DNA from: Glycine soja
Taxonomy: Eukaryota; Streptophyta; Magnoliopsida; Fabales; Fabaceae
NCBI RefSeq assembly: GCF_004193775.1
Contig: NC_041005.1
Coordinates: forward strand, 15,843,865 to 15,907,864
DNA: 64,000 nt
Direction of reading: 5' to 3'
Shown here: piece by piece, positions 10,301-20,636 of the stretch
Layout: each line of letters begins with the position of its first letter
Numbering within the stretch: the stretch's first letter is position 1
Made by a program: the position numbers and the translations under genes
Notes under the pieces: model-generated
Databases searched by the model: none
Told to the model about the DNA's origin: nothing
What the model saw: the letters and a program-made list of their open reading frames with translations, nothing else

Positions 10301-10759
10301 TACTTTCCCATCTTTTTTAGGAACTGGTACGATGTTGGCAACCCATTCTGGATACCGAGCGACGGCCAGAAATCCAGCGTCAAATTGCTTCTTCACTTCT
10401 TCTTTTATCTTCAAGGATGTTTCGGGCTTCATCCTCCTCAATTTCTGTTTTACCGGGGAACACCCGGGATTTAGAGGTAATCGGTGCTGCACAATGTCAG
10501 AACTCAAACCGGGCATATCTTGGTATGACCAAGCAAAGATGTCTTGGTAGTCTTTTAGCAGGATTATTAATTCTTCACGGATAGGTGCGGTAATGCCTGT
10601 ACCTATCTTTACTTCCCTCTTTCCACTGCCAATTCCTAAGTCTACTAGCTCTGTTTCTTCTTGATGAGGCCCCATTTCTTGGTCCTCATGGGCGACCATT
10701 CTTTCTAGTTCCGAAGGAAGTCCCACATCCTCATCTCCTTCATCTTCCGTTTGATTCAT
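7376..10759 (-). CDS. pol: Ogre pol: reverse transcriptase, two RNase H domains, integrase (copy A)
   Basis: An open frame of 1,127 codons. RT spans about residues 60-380, with LPHIDILVD, FMDGFSGYNQI and the active site YVDD at 255-258. A Ty3-type RNase H region follows (about 398-515). A second RNase H of archaeal type lies at about 553-680 with candidate catalytic D558, E596, D620 and D670. Integrase has an H-H-C-C finger (about 778-819) and the D848, D909, E945 triad. The frame ends in QYYA with no chromodomain, as in the Tat/Ogre clade. It makes and integrates the DNA copy. It begins just after a candidate 3' splice site at 10,830. It appears full length and undamaged. Confidence 0.95.
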   Translation of the reverse strand: MNQTEDEGDEDVGLPSELERMVAHEDQEMGPHQEETELVDLGIGSGKREVKIGTGITAPIREELIILLKDYQDIFAWSYQDMPGLSSDIVQHRLPLNPGCSPVKQKLRRMKPETSLKIKEEVKKQFDAGFLAVARYPEWVANIVPVPKKDGKVRMCVDYRDLNRASPKDNFPLPHIDILVDNTANFALFSFMDGFSGYNQIKMAPEDMEKTTFVTLWGTFCYKVMSFGLKNAGATYQRAMVALFHDMMHQEIEVYVDDIIAKSKSEEEHLVNLRKLFERLKKYQLRLNPAKCTFGVKSGKLLGFVVSQKGIEVDPEKVKAILEMPEPRTERQVRGFLGRLNYIARFISQLTAICEPLFKLLRKNQTDRWNEDCQEAFGRIKKCLMNPPVLMPPVPGRPLILYMTILDESMGCMLGQHDESGKKERAVYYLSKKFTTCEMNYSLLERTCCALVWASHRLRQYMLSHTTWLISKMDPVKYIFEKPALTGRIARWQVLLSEFDIVYVTQKAIKGSALADYLAQQPLNDYQPMHPEFPDEDIMALFEEKLDEDRDKWTVWFDGASNILGHGVGAVLISPDNQCVPFTARLGFDCTNNMAEYEACALAVQAAIDSDVKLLKVYGDSALVIHQLRGEWETRDPKLIPYKAYIKELAKTFDEISFHHVPREENQMADALATLASMFQLTPHGDLPYIEFQCRGKPAHCCQVEEERDGKPWYYDIKRYVVSKEYPPEIADNDKRTLRRLAASFFMSGGTLYKRNHDMTLLRCVDAKEANHMIEEVHEGSFGTHANGHAMARKILRAGYYWLTMESDCCVHVRRCHKCQAFADNVNAPPHPLNVMSAPWPFSMWGIDVIGAIEPKASNGHRFILVAIDYFTKWVEAASYTNVTRNVVVRFIKKEIICRYGLPRKIITDNGTNLNNKMMGEMCEEFKIQHHNSTPYRPKMNGAVEAANKNIKKIIQKMTVSYKDWHEMLPFALHGYRTSVRTSTGATPFSLVYGMEAVLPFEVEVPSLRILAESGLKESEWAQTRYDQLNLIEGKRLTAMSHGRLYQQRMKSAFDKKVRLRKFHEGDLVLKKMSHAVKDHRGKWAPNYEGPFVVKRAFSGGALVLTNMDGEELPSPVNSDVVKQYYA

Positions 10760-11002
10760 TTCTTGCTCGAAGTTGATAGACGGGTCCCAGGTATTAGTAC
10801 CTTCGGGGGACTCGTCATCGAATCTGCCATTTTAGAAAAAGAAGTAAACATGCAAATGAATGAGAATGGGTAGAGACCAGGAACAGATGAAGAAAGATCC
10901 TTGTATTATAAATTCAAACACAAAAGACACAAAGCCTTAACAAAATGAAAACTCTAAAGCCTAGGCCCAACTATAGAGCTTTTAAAACCGTAAAGGTTTA
11001 CA
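10760..11002 (-). other. pro-pol junction with candidate Ogre intron
   Basis: On the minus strand a pyrimidine-rich stretch (TTTACTTCTTTTTCTAAAAT) leads into GGCAG followed by ATTCGATGACGAG, which is in frame with pol, so 10,830 is a credible 3' splice site. Upstream of it the pol frame meets a TAA. The donor is uncertain: GTAAAC near 10,996 or GTACGA near 11,079. Ogre elements are known to carry an intron between protease and RT. Both A and C retain this segment. Confidence 0.5.
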
Positions 11003-12361
11003 TTATGCTTGTTGCGTAAATGCCGGGGCGTTCCTCCACTCGCCAATTTCCCAGCTGGAAATCAGGAGAGCATGGTCGTACCAAATCCAAAGTACTCGGA
11101 ATATCATCTTCGCATATCGCGAACGCTTGACCTTTGTCTCCCAACCCGCACTTATAAAGCTTCTACTTATGTGGCAGGGCGGGCTTCCTTCACTTCTTGT
11201 CTCCAACGCGACTTGACCATTGTTCTTCCTTCCCGCAATGCTTCTTTTCATGTCGCCTGAGTGGGCTTATAGCCTAAACCATACTTCCCACGATTTCCTT
11301 GGTATTTATCAGGCTAGTTATGCCGCCGTTGTTTTTCCTAAACCCATCCCGGGTTCAAAACCGTTCCCCAACATAACTCGGGCCATCATTACCGCTGCAT
11401 CGGACAGACAAGGTTGCCCAAAGAGGGAGTCCACGGAGGAAATGCTGACCACCTCAAAAGACTGGAAAGCAGTTTCTAACGATTCTTCTGCGGCTTCCAC
11501 ATAAGGCATGGAGGATGGGCAGCTTACCAAGATATCTTCCTCGCCTGACACGATGACCAAGTGCCCCTCCACTACGAATTTCAGCTTTTGGTGGAGCGTA
11601 GACGGCACGACTCCCACTGAGTGGATCCACGGGCGCCCCAACAGGCAGCTGTAGGGGGGGTTAATATCCATTATTTGGAAGGTGACTTGACAGGTGTGAG
11701 GGCCTATTTGTACTGGGAGATCGATCTCTCCCCTAACCTCTCGGCGAGTGCCGTCGAAGGCCCGAACCACCATTGAACTTGGTTTTAAGTGGGAAACATT
11801 GAATGGTAACTTCTCCAAAGTGCTCTTAGGCATCACGTTTAAACTGGAACCATTATCGATGAGTACCTTGGCTACGATATGGTCCATACACTTGACTGAT
11901 ACGTGTAAAGCCTTATTATGCCCTCTCCCCTCGGCGGGGATTTCTTCTTCGGCGAAGGCAAGATAGTTGTTGGCAGTGATATTGTTGACCAGCCCTCCGA
12001 AACCTTCTACCGAGATATCTTGGGCCACGTGAGCCTCGTTCAGCACTTTTACTAGCAGAGCCCGATGAGGCTCGGAGCTCATAAGTAACTCCAGCAGCGA
12101 GACCCTAGCCGGGGTTTTGTTGAGCTGTTCGATAACCTTGAATTCGCTCTGCTGAATTATCCGAAGGAACTCGCTGGCTTCCTCTAGCGACACCTCCTTT
12201 CTACCATCCTTTTTCTCTGGGGGCCCCTTTGCTGGAATATCTTTATTCGAAGCGTGGGGTGCTTCGCCATCTTGTTCCTCCACCACTTTTCCTTTTCCTT
12301 TGACGTCGGCGGGTTGGACTGGTAGGTCCGGAGGTGCGAACACACGACCACTACGGGTCAC
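11003..12361 (-). pseudogene. Ogre aspartic protease with G-patch-like tail (copy A, frameshifted)
   Basis: The retropepsin signature is AKVLIDNGSSLNVMP, with the catalytic Asp about 100 residues after the glutamate-rich linker. The active site reads DNG, not DSG/DTG. The C-terminal part (GFEPGMGLGK plus further glycines) looks like a G-patch, a nucleic-acid-binding motif also found after some retroviral proteases. Compared with C, copy A has lost one T in the run at 11,332-11,336 and has several more 1-nt differences from there to about 11,090, so the tail is out of frame. The front is fused to gag in the ancestral frame. Confidence 0.8.
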
Positions 12362-12366
12362 ACCAC

Positions 12367-14591
12367 TCAGCCCGTGATATTTGTTACTTTAGCTGACAGC
12401 GAGCTGACGTCAGTGACTTCTTCTTCCTTCTTCCCCGGAGGTGTATATCTCCACGGGACCGCGTGACTATTTTGATACGGGAAAGGAACAGGTTTGGCCA
12501 TTAAGGGGTGCCCGGGCTTTTGCGAGGCTGCACTTTTAGTGAAGTATATCACCAAGGGTTTGGGCTTCGCAACACCGCTCCCCTCCGTAGATTGCATGCA
12601 TATATGCTGCTCTTCTTTTCCTTCAATGCCGACTTCTAGTCGACCTTGGTCTATCATCCGCTGTAACAATTCCTCTACTTCCAAACACGTCTCCATGTCA
12701 TGCATCTCGCCGGAATGTAGCAGACAGGAATCCTCCTTACACCCACTATGGGGAATTACACCTCCCTTTTGTAGGGCCTCAAAGATAAACCTCCTAGGGG
12801 TTGCCACATCTCTTAAAGGTTTAGACCTGTGGGGCCTATCGGATTCAACTGCATTAACTGCTCCCCCTCCATGATTGGCGAGCGGGTTGGTCCTCACATT
12901 GGGCCGATCCTCTTGGAAAGTCAGCCATCCGGCATCCATTAAATGTTGGACCTTGTATTTAAGGGCCAAGCATTTTTCGACGGAATGCCCCGGGACACCC
13001 CCATGGTACTTGCAAGTTGCATTAGGGTCATACCACTTCGGGAAAGGGGGTTCGAGGACCCTTCCGGGAGTTACCACGGCCAAATGATTGGCGATGAGGG
13101 ATGGTAGAAGATCTTCGTACGTCATTGGGAGCGGGGTGAATTCCGGCAATGGCCTCGGAGGGAAGTTCCTTGTCGTGTTGGAATTACCGGCCGGTCGAGT
13201 CGTGTTCGGAGTTGGAACTTGGGGAGCTTCCCTCTGGGTGGGTGCCTTAGGCTGCACGGGTGTTGAACTAGAGGCGTTCCCCGCATGAGCCGAGAAGCTT
13301 GGGTGATGTTGCGCGTACTGATGGGTACCATGAGGTGTTTGCTGGGGTTTGACCCACGCGGGTGTTGAAGAGACGGCATGGGCATCTCCTTCCTTCCTTT
13401 TTGCCCCTGTGCCCCGATTCTTTTGGCATTCACGTTTGTGGAGGAAACGTAATCAAACTTTCCTCTCTTCAATCCAACCTCGATTCTTTCCCCGGCAAAC
13501 ACCAGATCCGCAAAGCTGGACGGCATGTAACCCACTAGCTTCTCATAGTAGAACACTGGCAGAGTGTCTACCATCATGGTGATCATCTCTCTCTCAACCA
13601 TGGGAGGAGCTACTTGTGCCGCCAAATCCCTCCATCGCTGCGCATATTCTTTAAAGGTTTCACCCTCTTTCTTGAACATATTCTGCAGTTGAGTACGGTC
13701 AGGAGCCATATCAGAATTGTACTGATACTGCCTTAGGAAGGCGGTAATCAGATCCTTCCAAGTACGGATACGGGAAGCTTCCAAATTAGTGTACCACACT
13801 ACCGCAGCTCCGGCCAAGCTATCCTGAAAGAAGTGTATCAACAGCTTTTCATCTTTAGAATGGGCGCCCATCTTACGGCAGTACATTTTGAGATGGTTTT
13901 TGGGACAAGTCGTCCCTTTATACTTGTCGAAGTCCGGCACTTTGAACTTCGGGGGAATAACAACATCGGGTACTAAGCAAAGATCCGTCATGTCTGCAAA
14001 CGGATAGTCCCCAAATCCTTCCACAGCCCTCAATCTTTCCTCAAGGAGATCGAGCTTCCTCCTTTCTTCAGTTGCCGGGGGCGGCCCTTCCATAGACAAA
14101 ACTATTGGCGATGCTGCGATGTTGGGTTGAGGCAACGTGCCTGGTGCCGGCCCTTCGGGGATCGGGGGATAAAACTCGACATCCCTCCGAGCATAATCTT
14201 GAGGGTCTTTATGGACTTCGTCGGGCTGCTGAGGAGGCTCTTTTTCATGGACGGGAGAAGCAATGTGGCCCGCATCTTCTTGCAAGATGGGTGGTGAATA
14301 GTTGGGCGGCAATCCATAAGGGTAAGCCGCTCGGTTGTATCCCAGGTGAGGGCTGCCATCGTGCCCCAGTGTGTCCCTTCCCCGTCCTACTATGTTTGAG
14401 GGAGGATGGTGCGTAGTTGCCAAGAGAGTCGGGTCTGCTTCGGCAGCCGAACTGACAGCGGCGGCAGTGGCCGCGTTCTTCTCCATGAGCTGCTTCATAC
14501 CTAACATGGCCTCCATCATGGAGGCCATTTGTTCTTTCAGAGCCGACATGTCGGCTTTCATCTGTTCCTGCGTCTCCTCTTGATCACCCAT
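12367..14591 (-). pseudogene. gag: Ogre gag (copy A, frameshifted)
   Basis: The start is taken as the ATG at 14,589-14,591 (MGDQEETQEQ). A short helical N-terminus is followed by a proline-rich region and the retrotransposon gag domain (around FDKYKGTTCP, VVWYTNLEA, LITAFLRQY, EYAQRWRDLA). A zinc-knuckle-like segment follows (CKYHGGVPGHSVEKC). Relative to copy C one A is missing at about 13,282 and one C at about 12,372, so gag is cut before the knuckle and is no longer in frame with protease. Gag forms the particle and packages element RNA. Confidence 0.82.
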
Positions 14592-14827
14592 CGTTCTAGA
14601 TTTGGATCTGGTGCGATAGGGATCCCTTGCGGCGCGTTTAGTTATGGTGTTTTTCCCTAAAAAACCAAACGTGAGGAGTGGGTAAAGAAAGAAAATGCAT
14701 GCTAGAGATGAGATGTAGGAGTGATTTGATTTGCACAAGCTTTTTGGAGTAGAAACATGGGACCAACTCATTTTATTTCAAAAAGGAAGTCATATCTAGT
14801 CAAGGTCTGAGAGACCATACAAGTTTC
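14592..14827 (-). other. Spacer between Ogre ORF1 and gag
   Basis: A 236-bp noncoding spacer, almost identical in copy C (40,180-40,414). No motif recognised. Confidence 0.5.
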
Positions 14828-16693
14828 CTAACGATTTCTAATTATGTGGGCCATTAAGTCTATCATATGCTGACAATAGCCGAGAAGCCCATGAATCTCT
14901 TCGGGGGCGGAGTAGGTGTCTGCCATCGCCTTGGCCTTGGCTAACAATCGGGGAAGTTCTTGACTCCCGTTCAAGGTAAGAGCAAACCGATCCATCCACA
15001 TGGTTGCCTCTTGGTGTAAAGAGTCGATCACCCTTCCTCTAGCCTCTTTTTCCGCGTATACTTGGGCATACTCATCCGCGATTCTATGCTCGTGGGCCGT
15101 GGCTAGACCTAACTCTTCTTGGTACTTGGCGATGATAGCTAACATGTTGGTCTCTGTCTCGCATAAACGCTGAGACAAGCTTCTTTTGGACCTTGAACAA
15201 GCAATCAACTCCTCTTTCAGAACCATGCTATGTGCTCGCGACTGGTCCCTTTCTTCCCTTCGCAACTTGAGTTCATTATTGCTACCCCATAGAGCTCCGC
15301 GAAATTTGTTCCGGCCATACTCTTCCTTGCGAGCCCTCTTGGTCTCTTGTTCAAGGGCTCTTGCGGTAATTGCATTCTCTTCCCGTAACCCGGCACACTC
15401 CTTCCGAACGTGTGTAGCAGCCAACTTGAACTTCTCCTTGGCGAGTTTTGCCTTTCCTAACTCGCTTTTGAGAGCTTGGACTTCTTCGTCCTCTTCCGGT
15501 GCTTCAAAATTCTCTTCGCTGACGACTTTTAACTTGGCGAGCCAATCTAAACCTCGTATGCGAACTTTCAGCCATTCGTGGTACCCACCAATGATGCCAT
15601 TACGAATGCCTCTAAGCTCTTGATCTTTCCTTAACGGGGTTTCCCATGCCTTATGGATTCTTTGTATAGTCTTGGAATTTTGTGCGCCGAGATCCCTCAC
15701 AAGGAAAGGAGACATGCTTTCTTCCGTCGGTGCTCCCCTCATGGGGTACCCTAGTTGTCTTATAGCGAGCGTGGGATTGTAATTAATACAACCCCTCGTT
15801 CCTACCAGCGGAATGTTTGGGTATCTTCCACATGAGAAAAGGACTCCTTCTTTTCCTTCCTTCCATCGGGGGAACCAACTGATTGTTCTACCTCCTATCC
15901 CGGCCAAGAGCTGGTCCCAATCCATTCTCCTCTTTTCAGTACACGAGCGATGGCTCAGGAGCGGACATGGATGTCTTGTGTCTTGTTGGAACAAGTGTGA
16001 AACCAACCAAACACAGAGGGCGGGTAAGCAACAGATGATCCGTGCGCTACTCTTCTCGCACCTTCGGTCAAATGTGTCAAATAGATCTGCCAAGACAGCT
16101 ACCACCGGACTTTCCTTGCTATGGTGGTAGGCAAGGAAAGCGTCGATTGCTGCTAGGTCTACCAAACCATCCACGTTTGGAAAGAGGACGACCCCAAAAA
16201 TTAGCAAAGCTAACACATCCATAAACGGGACCCAGTCTCCTTGATTGGCCATACCCCTCGCCTTGTCTTCTAGGTACTTCTGTGGTAGGCCCGCTATGCC
16301 GTTCCGAGTCTGTTTTATGCGGTCCAAACCTCTTGCTGAATCCTTGACCACAGTTGCAATTCTGCTCAAAGAGGGGAGACATCCGGAGGAAAGATATGGT
16401 TTTCTTCCCCCGAGAGGACATCCTAGAATTTCTTCAAATTCTTCAATGGTTGGTACTAATTGGAAGTCTCCGAATGTGAAGCATCTCAAAGGCTGGTCGT
16501 AGTATTGGGTGAGTGATGCAATGGCTTCTATGGACACCTCTGCTATGGTCAACTCTAAGATCTTTCCGTAAGTCTTGCGGAAGGCTTGCATTTGGAGGGG
16601 TTCCATCAACCGCCCTAATTCCTTGATGCTGGTGGTATCTAGGCTTTTGACCTTGACTTGGTAGAACCTCTTGCCGGTTTGATTTGTTCCCAT
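14828..16693 (-). CDS. Ogre ORF1 protein, unknown function (copy A)
   Basis: An open frame of about 621 codons from the ATG at 16,691-16,693 (MGTNQTGKRF); the frame upstream has no ATG. The N-terminal half (about residues 25-330) is globular and resembles the uncharacterised plant domain DUF7745 (from memory). The C-terminal half (about 400-560) is rich in K, E and R with heptad-like spacing and probably forms a coiled coil. An ORF before gag is diagnostic of Ogre elements; its role is unknown. Copy C has an amber codon where this copy has CAG (DQP). Confidence 0.85.
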   Translation of the reverse strand: MGTNQTGKRFYQVKVKSLDTTSIKELGRLMEPLQMQAFRKTYGKILELTIAEVSIEAIASLTQYYDQPLRCFTFGDFQLVPTIEEFEEILGCPLGGRKPYLSSGCLPSLSRIATVVKDSARGLDRIKQTRNGIAGLPQKYLEDKARGMANQGDWVPFMDVLALLIFGVVLFPNVDGLVDLAAIDAFLAYHHSKESPVVAVLADLFDTFDRRCEKSSARIICCLPALCVWLVSHLFQQDTRHPCPLLSHRSCTEKRRMDWDQLLAGIGGRTISWFPRWKEGKEGVLFSCGRYPNIPLVGTRGCINYNPTLAIRQLGYPMRGAPTEESMSPFLVRDLGAQNSKTIQRIHKAWETPLRKDQELRGIRNGIIGGYHEWLKVRIRGLDWLAKLKVVSEENFEAPEEDEEVQALKSELGKAKLAKEKFKLAATHVRKECAGLREENAITARALEQETKRARKEEYGRNKFRGALWGSNNELKLRREERDQSRAHSMVLKEELIACSRSKRSLSQRLCETETNMLAIIAKYQEELGLATAHEHRIADEYAQVYAEKEARGRVIDSLHQEATMWMDRFALTLNGSQELPRLLAKAKAMADTYSAPEEIHGLLGYCQHMIDLMAHIIRNR

Positions 16694-17531
16694 GCTTACT
16701 AAAGTGAGACAAAAGCTGGTGCAAATCAAAACTCCGATATCTCATGGGTGGGATGGATGAATGCATGATGGAATGCATATGACACAGATGCAATCTAGGA
16801 ATGCGGGGGTCCGGGGAATTTGTCCCCTTCTTAGATACGACGTCTAGGGGTAGCGAAATGCCCCAACGCACGTTTTTAAGAAGGCGACACGGACCCTCCG
16901 TTGGTTTGTTTACAGTAGGGATCAAGACAGAACCCATATGCAATGCCTATGCAAAAGACACAATGCGGGAATGTGCACAGTATGACAATATTTACCGAAC
17001 ATAAGCAAAAGGGTATATGATACTCATGCATGGCAGTGTGAAAAATGGCACGCAGCGTGTTTGCTTCGTGCCCCTATTTAAGGGACCTATAAGGGAGAGA
17101 ACTAACTAGGCTTTTAGCAATAACCCCCAAGGTAGTTATATCTCTCTTGATGGTTTCTAGAGGTATCATCCCCTTTGAAGAACATATTGTAGCAGTAGGG
17201 ACTACTAGCAACAATAGGTTTTCAAAGAGAAAAGCTCTAGATGAGGGTTCACTGTAATCAAGCAAGTCGGAGACCTAGCATGATCACAGATTCACCTCCA
17301 CTCCTTATGCTCCATGAACCCGGGTATAGGGCCCTTTTTCACTCACAGTGTGTGCAAATAGTGTTGGTGTTTGTGTGCATAAAATGAATAAATATTTACT
17401 TCATGCATACATTTAAAACGCACTAAAGCAACAAAGAGTTTATACACAAGAACATAATGAAAGGAAACCAACAAAGGGGTAAGTCACGGTAAAACATTGC
17501 ACAAAATTAAATGGCCTAACTCTCTAAAAAC
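16694..17531 (-). other. Ogre 5' leader (copy A)
   Basis: About 840 bp between PBS and ORF1, nearly identical in copy C. No long ORF on the minus strand. It may hold packaging or translation signals, but none can be named from sequence. Confidence 0.6.
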
Positions 17532-17551
17532 AGTCCCCAGTGGAGTCGCCA
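17532..17551 (-). other. Primer binding site, tRNA-Arg type (copy A)
   Basis: The minus strand reads TGGCGACTCCACTGGGGACT, 2 nt inside the LTR end (...GCGACA). This matches the arginine-tRNA-type PBS reported for Ogre elements (memory). Copy C has the same site at 43,123-43,142 with one changed base near its 3' end. Confidence 0.8.
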
Positions 17552-17553
17552 AC

Positions 17554-18590
17554 TGTCGCAACCTACCCTTCGGCGGGAGGGCGACGCGTGACTCGCGGGA
17601 TGCGTGTTCCACGAAAGGAATACGCGCGGAGTCGCCACCAACGTTTATTTGAGGAAAACGTCGGAAAAACCGGAAAGACGCGATCTACGAACTTTTTAAG
17701 TGAAAGGTTCGGGAGTTGTATTTACGCACGGGGAAGGTATTAGCACCCCACACGCCCGTCCCAAGGGACGGCAGCCTTTAATCAAATGTGCAAACATGAC
17801 TTTGATTTTTTTTTTGTTCCCTTTTATGTTCTTATATCCTTTATACCCTTTTTATATTTTTCCTTTTTTGTGGTCGACAAGGGCGTTTCCCTTTGCTCCT
17901 ACGTATTCCTCAATTTGGGATGAGAAATCAGACCTACGTAGTTCTTTTTTATCAAGTGATTCTTTTTTACTTAAGGGTGATCATTTTAAGGCGTTGGACC
18001 TTAAAAATGATCCATTTTACTTAGTGAGAATTGAATGACAACTTCAAAAGCCTATTTTTGTGGACGAGCTTGACTAGGCGAATTGATTTTAGCCTTTAGT
18101 TTCACTTTAGTTATTAATCAATTCGATTAAGAATGAGAAATCCCAAAGAGAAAACGTCCGATGATTTTCCGCTTTATTTTACTAAAAGATGTCTTTTTGT
18201 TATTATATTATTTTTTACCTCTTTTTGATTTCCAACGTGGTTACGGCACGACCGAACGGTCGGAATTTATTTTAACCGAAGTTAATGGATAATACAATTC
18301 AAACGTTCGGTGGAAATTTATTTTATTTTTAAGTTAAGCGAGAAATGACTTAGTAAATGGCTTAAGCACGTCAACAGGGGGTATAAAAAGTAAACAAAAC
18401 GAGAATAAAAATGCACGAAACACAATGTGGACCACACGGGACATAGAATGAATCGAAAGCTTGGTTGAGGTACTTACCCGTTGAAGATCGAAGAACGATG
18501 AAGAACGAATGAAGAACGTCGAAGAACGGTTGAAACCTTGCGAGATTCCTCACGGAAAACGTTACGGAAACGTTTCGGAAGCGCCTCGCG
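17554..18590 (-). repeat. 5' LTR of Ogre copy A (truncated)
   Basis: It starts TGTCGCAACC, matching the complete LTR of copy C from 43,145, and follows it for about 1,040 bp. At about 18,590 it stops after GGAAGCGCCTCG and the sequence switches to element interior equivalent to A 5,224. From about 17,940 on, small indels relative to the other LTR copies become frequent, so the noisy zone starts inside this LTR. Confidence 0.82.
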
Positions 18591-19919
18591 TGCGAAGGCA
18601 AACATTTGGAAATTAGTTTACCAGCTGGGACATTACTCTTAAAAGCAAAAATGGCATTAACCCCTCCCATAATAACTTCAATGTAATTTTAGAGGCAAGC
18701 TAGCGCATTATTTCCTTACAAACGTTCTCTTGCACAGACTTTCTATAAACCGAAAAATGCTCCCATATTACAATCATGGCAGCTTCGTTACCTAGATTAT
18801 TTAAGTTTACTTCAAGTTTATTTGTTACTTACATCACACCATCTCCTTGGCTAAATCCACATTACATGCATACTCCAAAGCATTTTGTACCATTTGACAT
18901 TGTACACATCTTGGTATTTCTAATACATACATTACACAATACTTTCATGATGAATCTTGACTATCTACACAATAGTGCTCATTTCTGCTCTTCAAGTTTT
19001 GCTACCTAAAAGCCGCATGCATTCAGATATTCTCCTTTGCTGACAAAATTGTATTCAATTAAAAGGTATAGCATTTTTTGGTAATGTATCTTCTTTACAT
19101 AACATGCAACATATTTTGTATAGTTTTTTTGTGAGACATTTTGACTACCAAATTATGACACATCCAAGATTTTGCTATCATACCCAAAGGGTAAATGCCA
19201 AAGGGGTATTTTTTGCTACTTCTACCTACCCATTTTGGCATGAGCAAATCATAACCGCTAGGCATAGGGAAAATATTGTGCGTGGCCCATAGCTGATTGC
19301 TGCAAAAAAAAAGGGTAACTTTCCATATGCACCTCCTTTTGTGGCTCTTTTGCATTAAAATTTCAGGTTTCTGACTGGATATATGTGGGGCAATTTACTC
19401 TACCTTTTTCGGGATTGATACATATTCCCAAAAAAATAGAAATATGCGCAAACCAAATACCCCATGGGTTTCCCTACAAAATCAGCGCTAATGCCTTGAG
19501 GATTTTACGAACACTTGGTGGCGCGCGTTTAGGCTTCAATAGCAAGAGAACGGGGAAATGTGGCTTCCTATTGTTTCAAATTCATTTAGGCCTAGGCCAT
19601 CTCACAACCCAATCACTAATCAAGCAGAAAACAACACAAATTGCCCCACTATATTTGAAGACACTCCACACTTAGAGCACAAGGACATCAAAATACACAA
19701 TGAAAGTAGAAAGCTTAGGGATGGATACTTACTTGTTGGTGATGAACAAAAGCGCAAAAAGAATCAAAAATGCGAAAAAGGATGACCCTAGGGCTGCAAA
19801 TTCGTCATCCGGGGGTATGGCTTTTGAAAGGGGAAGAAGTTTTTGAATGTAAAACGCCCCCCTTTTCGTCATTTTATAAATTTGGTGCAGGGGTGGCTCG
19901 CCCAGCGAGGCTAACCTGC

Positions 19920-19952
<33 letters not shown>

Positions 19953-20636
19953 AGGAACATTAACCATGTCCCCTCCCTCTCATGGATAGCATTTTTGCCT
20001 AACTTGAACTTACTTAGGTTAGGAATTAGGCGTTGATTACTTTATTTATTATTACTCTTTTGCCTTTTTAAAACAAACAATGATAAAAGAAAGCTGCAAA
20101 ATACAAAGGATACGGGGCTCCTTGAGCGACATTCCCTGCTTGTTTCGCACAGAGAAGCAGACGATCGGTCGGTCGTGACCCCATCCCCGCTTGCGTTCTC
20201 CTTAGTACCTGCAAGTAATAAACAACCAGGTATGCCATCTTGGCCGCATCATTACCCTACCTTGATTGGTTTCTGCCGTTCATGTTTTGTCTTCACTCCA
20301 GAAGGTAGCCCAAGGTGATCCTGCCCCTGTTTTACCCAACAAATATACATGCGTATTGCGTATGCGTTGCATGGATGTTTTCAAACGCAGAAAAATTTAG
20401 GGAAGTTGGTTCAGGTTCATTCTAATTAAGCGCTTGGGGATCCGTGAACTGAGCGGAAGGGCTCAGGCGATCACAAATTAAGCAAGTGTGTAAACTAGTG
20501 AGGACTAAAAGCCTCAAATCCATGTTCATTTCTTTGAAAATCGTAACAAGAGATACCACGGACGGGAAATCCCTGGGGGAATCTAGAAAACGCATAAGAT
20601 AGAGAACATGCAGCGACATCCTTAATTGCCCAGCTT
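18591..20636 (-). other. Copy B 3' region with unspliced introns
   Basis: Corresponds to A 5,224-7,375. Both introns are retained (GTAAG donor sides recognisable near 19,734 and 19,468), together with a T run of about 30 at 19,921-19,951. The aORF itself is absent. No gene. Confidence 0.65.

Larger units (their letters stand above)
1..18590 (-). mobile_element. Ogre/Tat-type Ty3-gypsy element, copy A
   Basis: The interior is 1,057-17,553, flanked by a 3' LTR (1-1,056, cut by the window start) and a 5' LTR (17,554 to about 18,590, truncated). Minus-strand order is PBS, ORF1, gag, pro, pol, intron-containing 3' region, additional ORF, tandem repeats, PPT. Known Ogre features are an extra ORF upstream of gag, two RNase H domains in pol, no chromodomain, introns and very large size (about 20 kb here). 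Soybean members of this lineage have been described as GmOgre/Gmr9; I assign the lineage from memory of those features, not by a search. Pol and ORF1 are open; gag, pro and the 3' ORF carry lesions. Confidence 0.88.

Noticed and set aside
7687..10550. Plus-strand open frames opposite pol (also 33,269-36,132)
   Set aside because: They are antisense to a fully conserved polymerase frame and have no recognisable domain; shadow frames.
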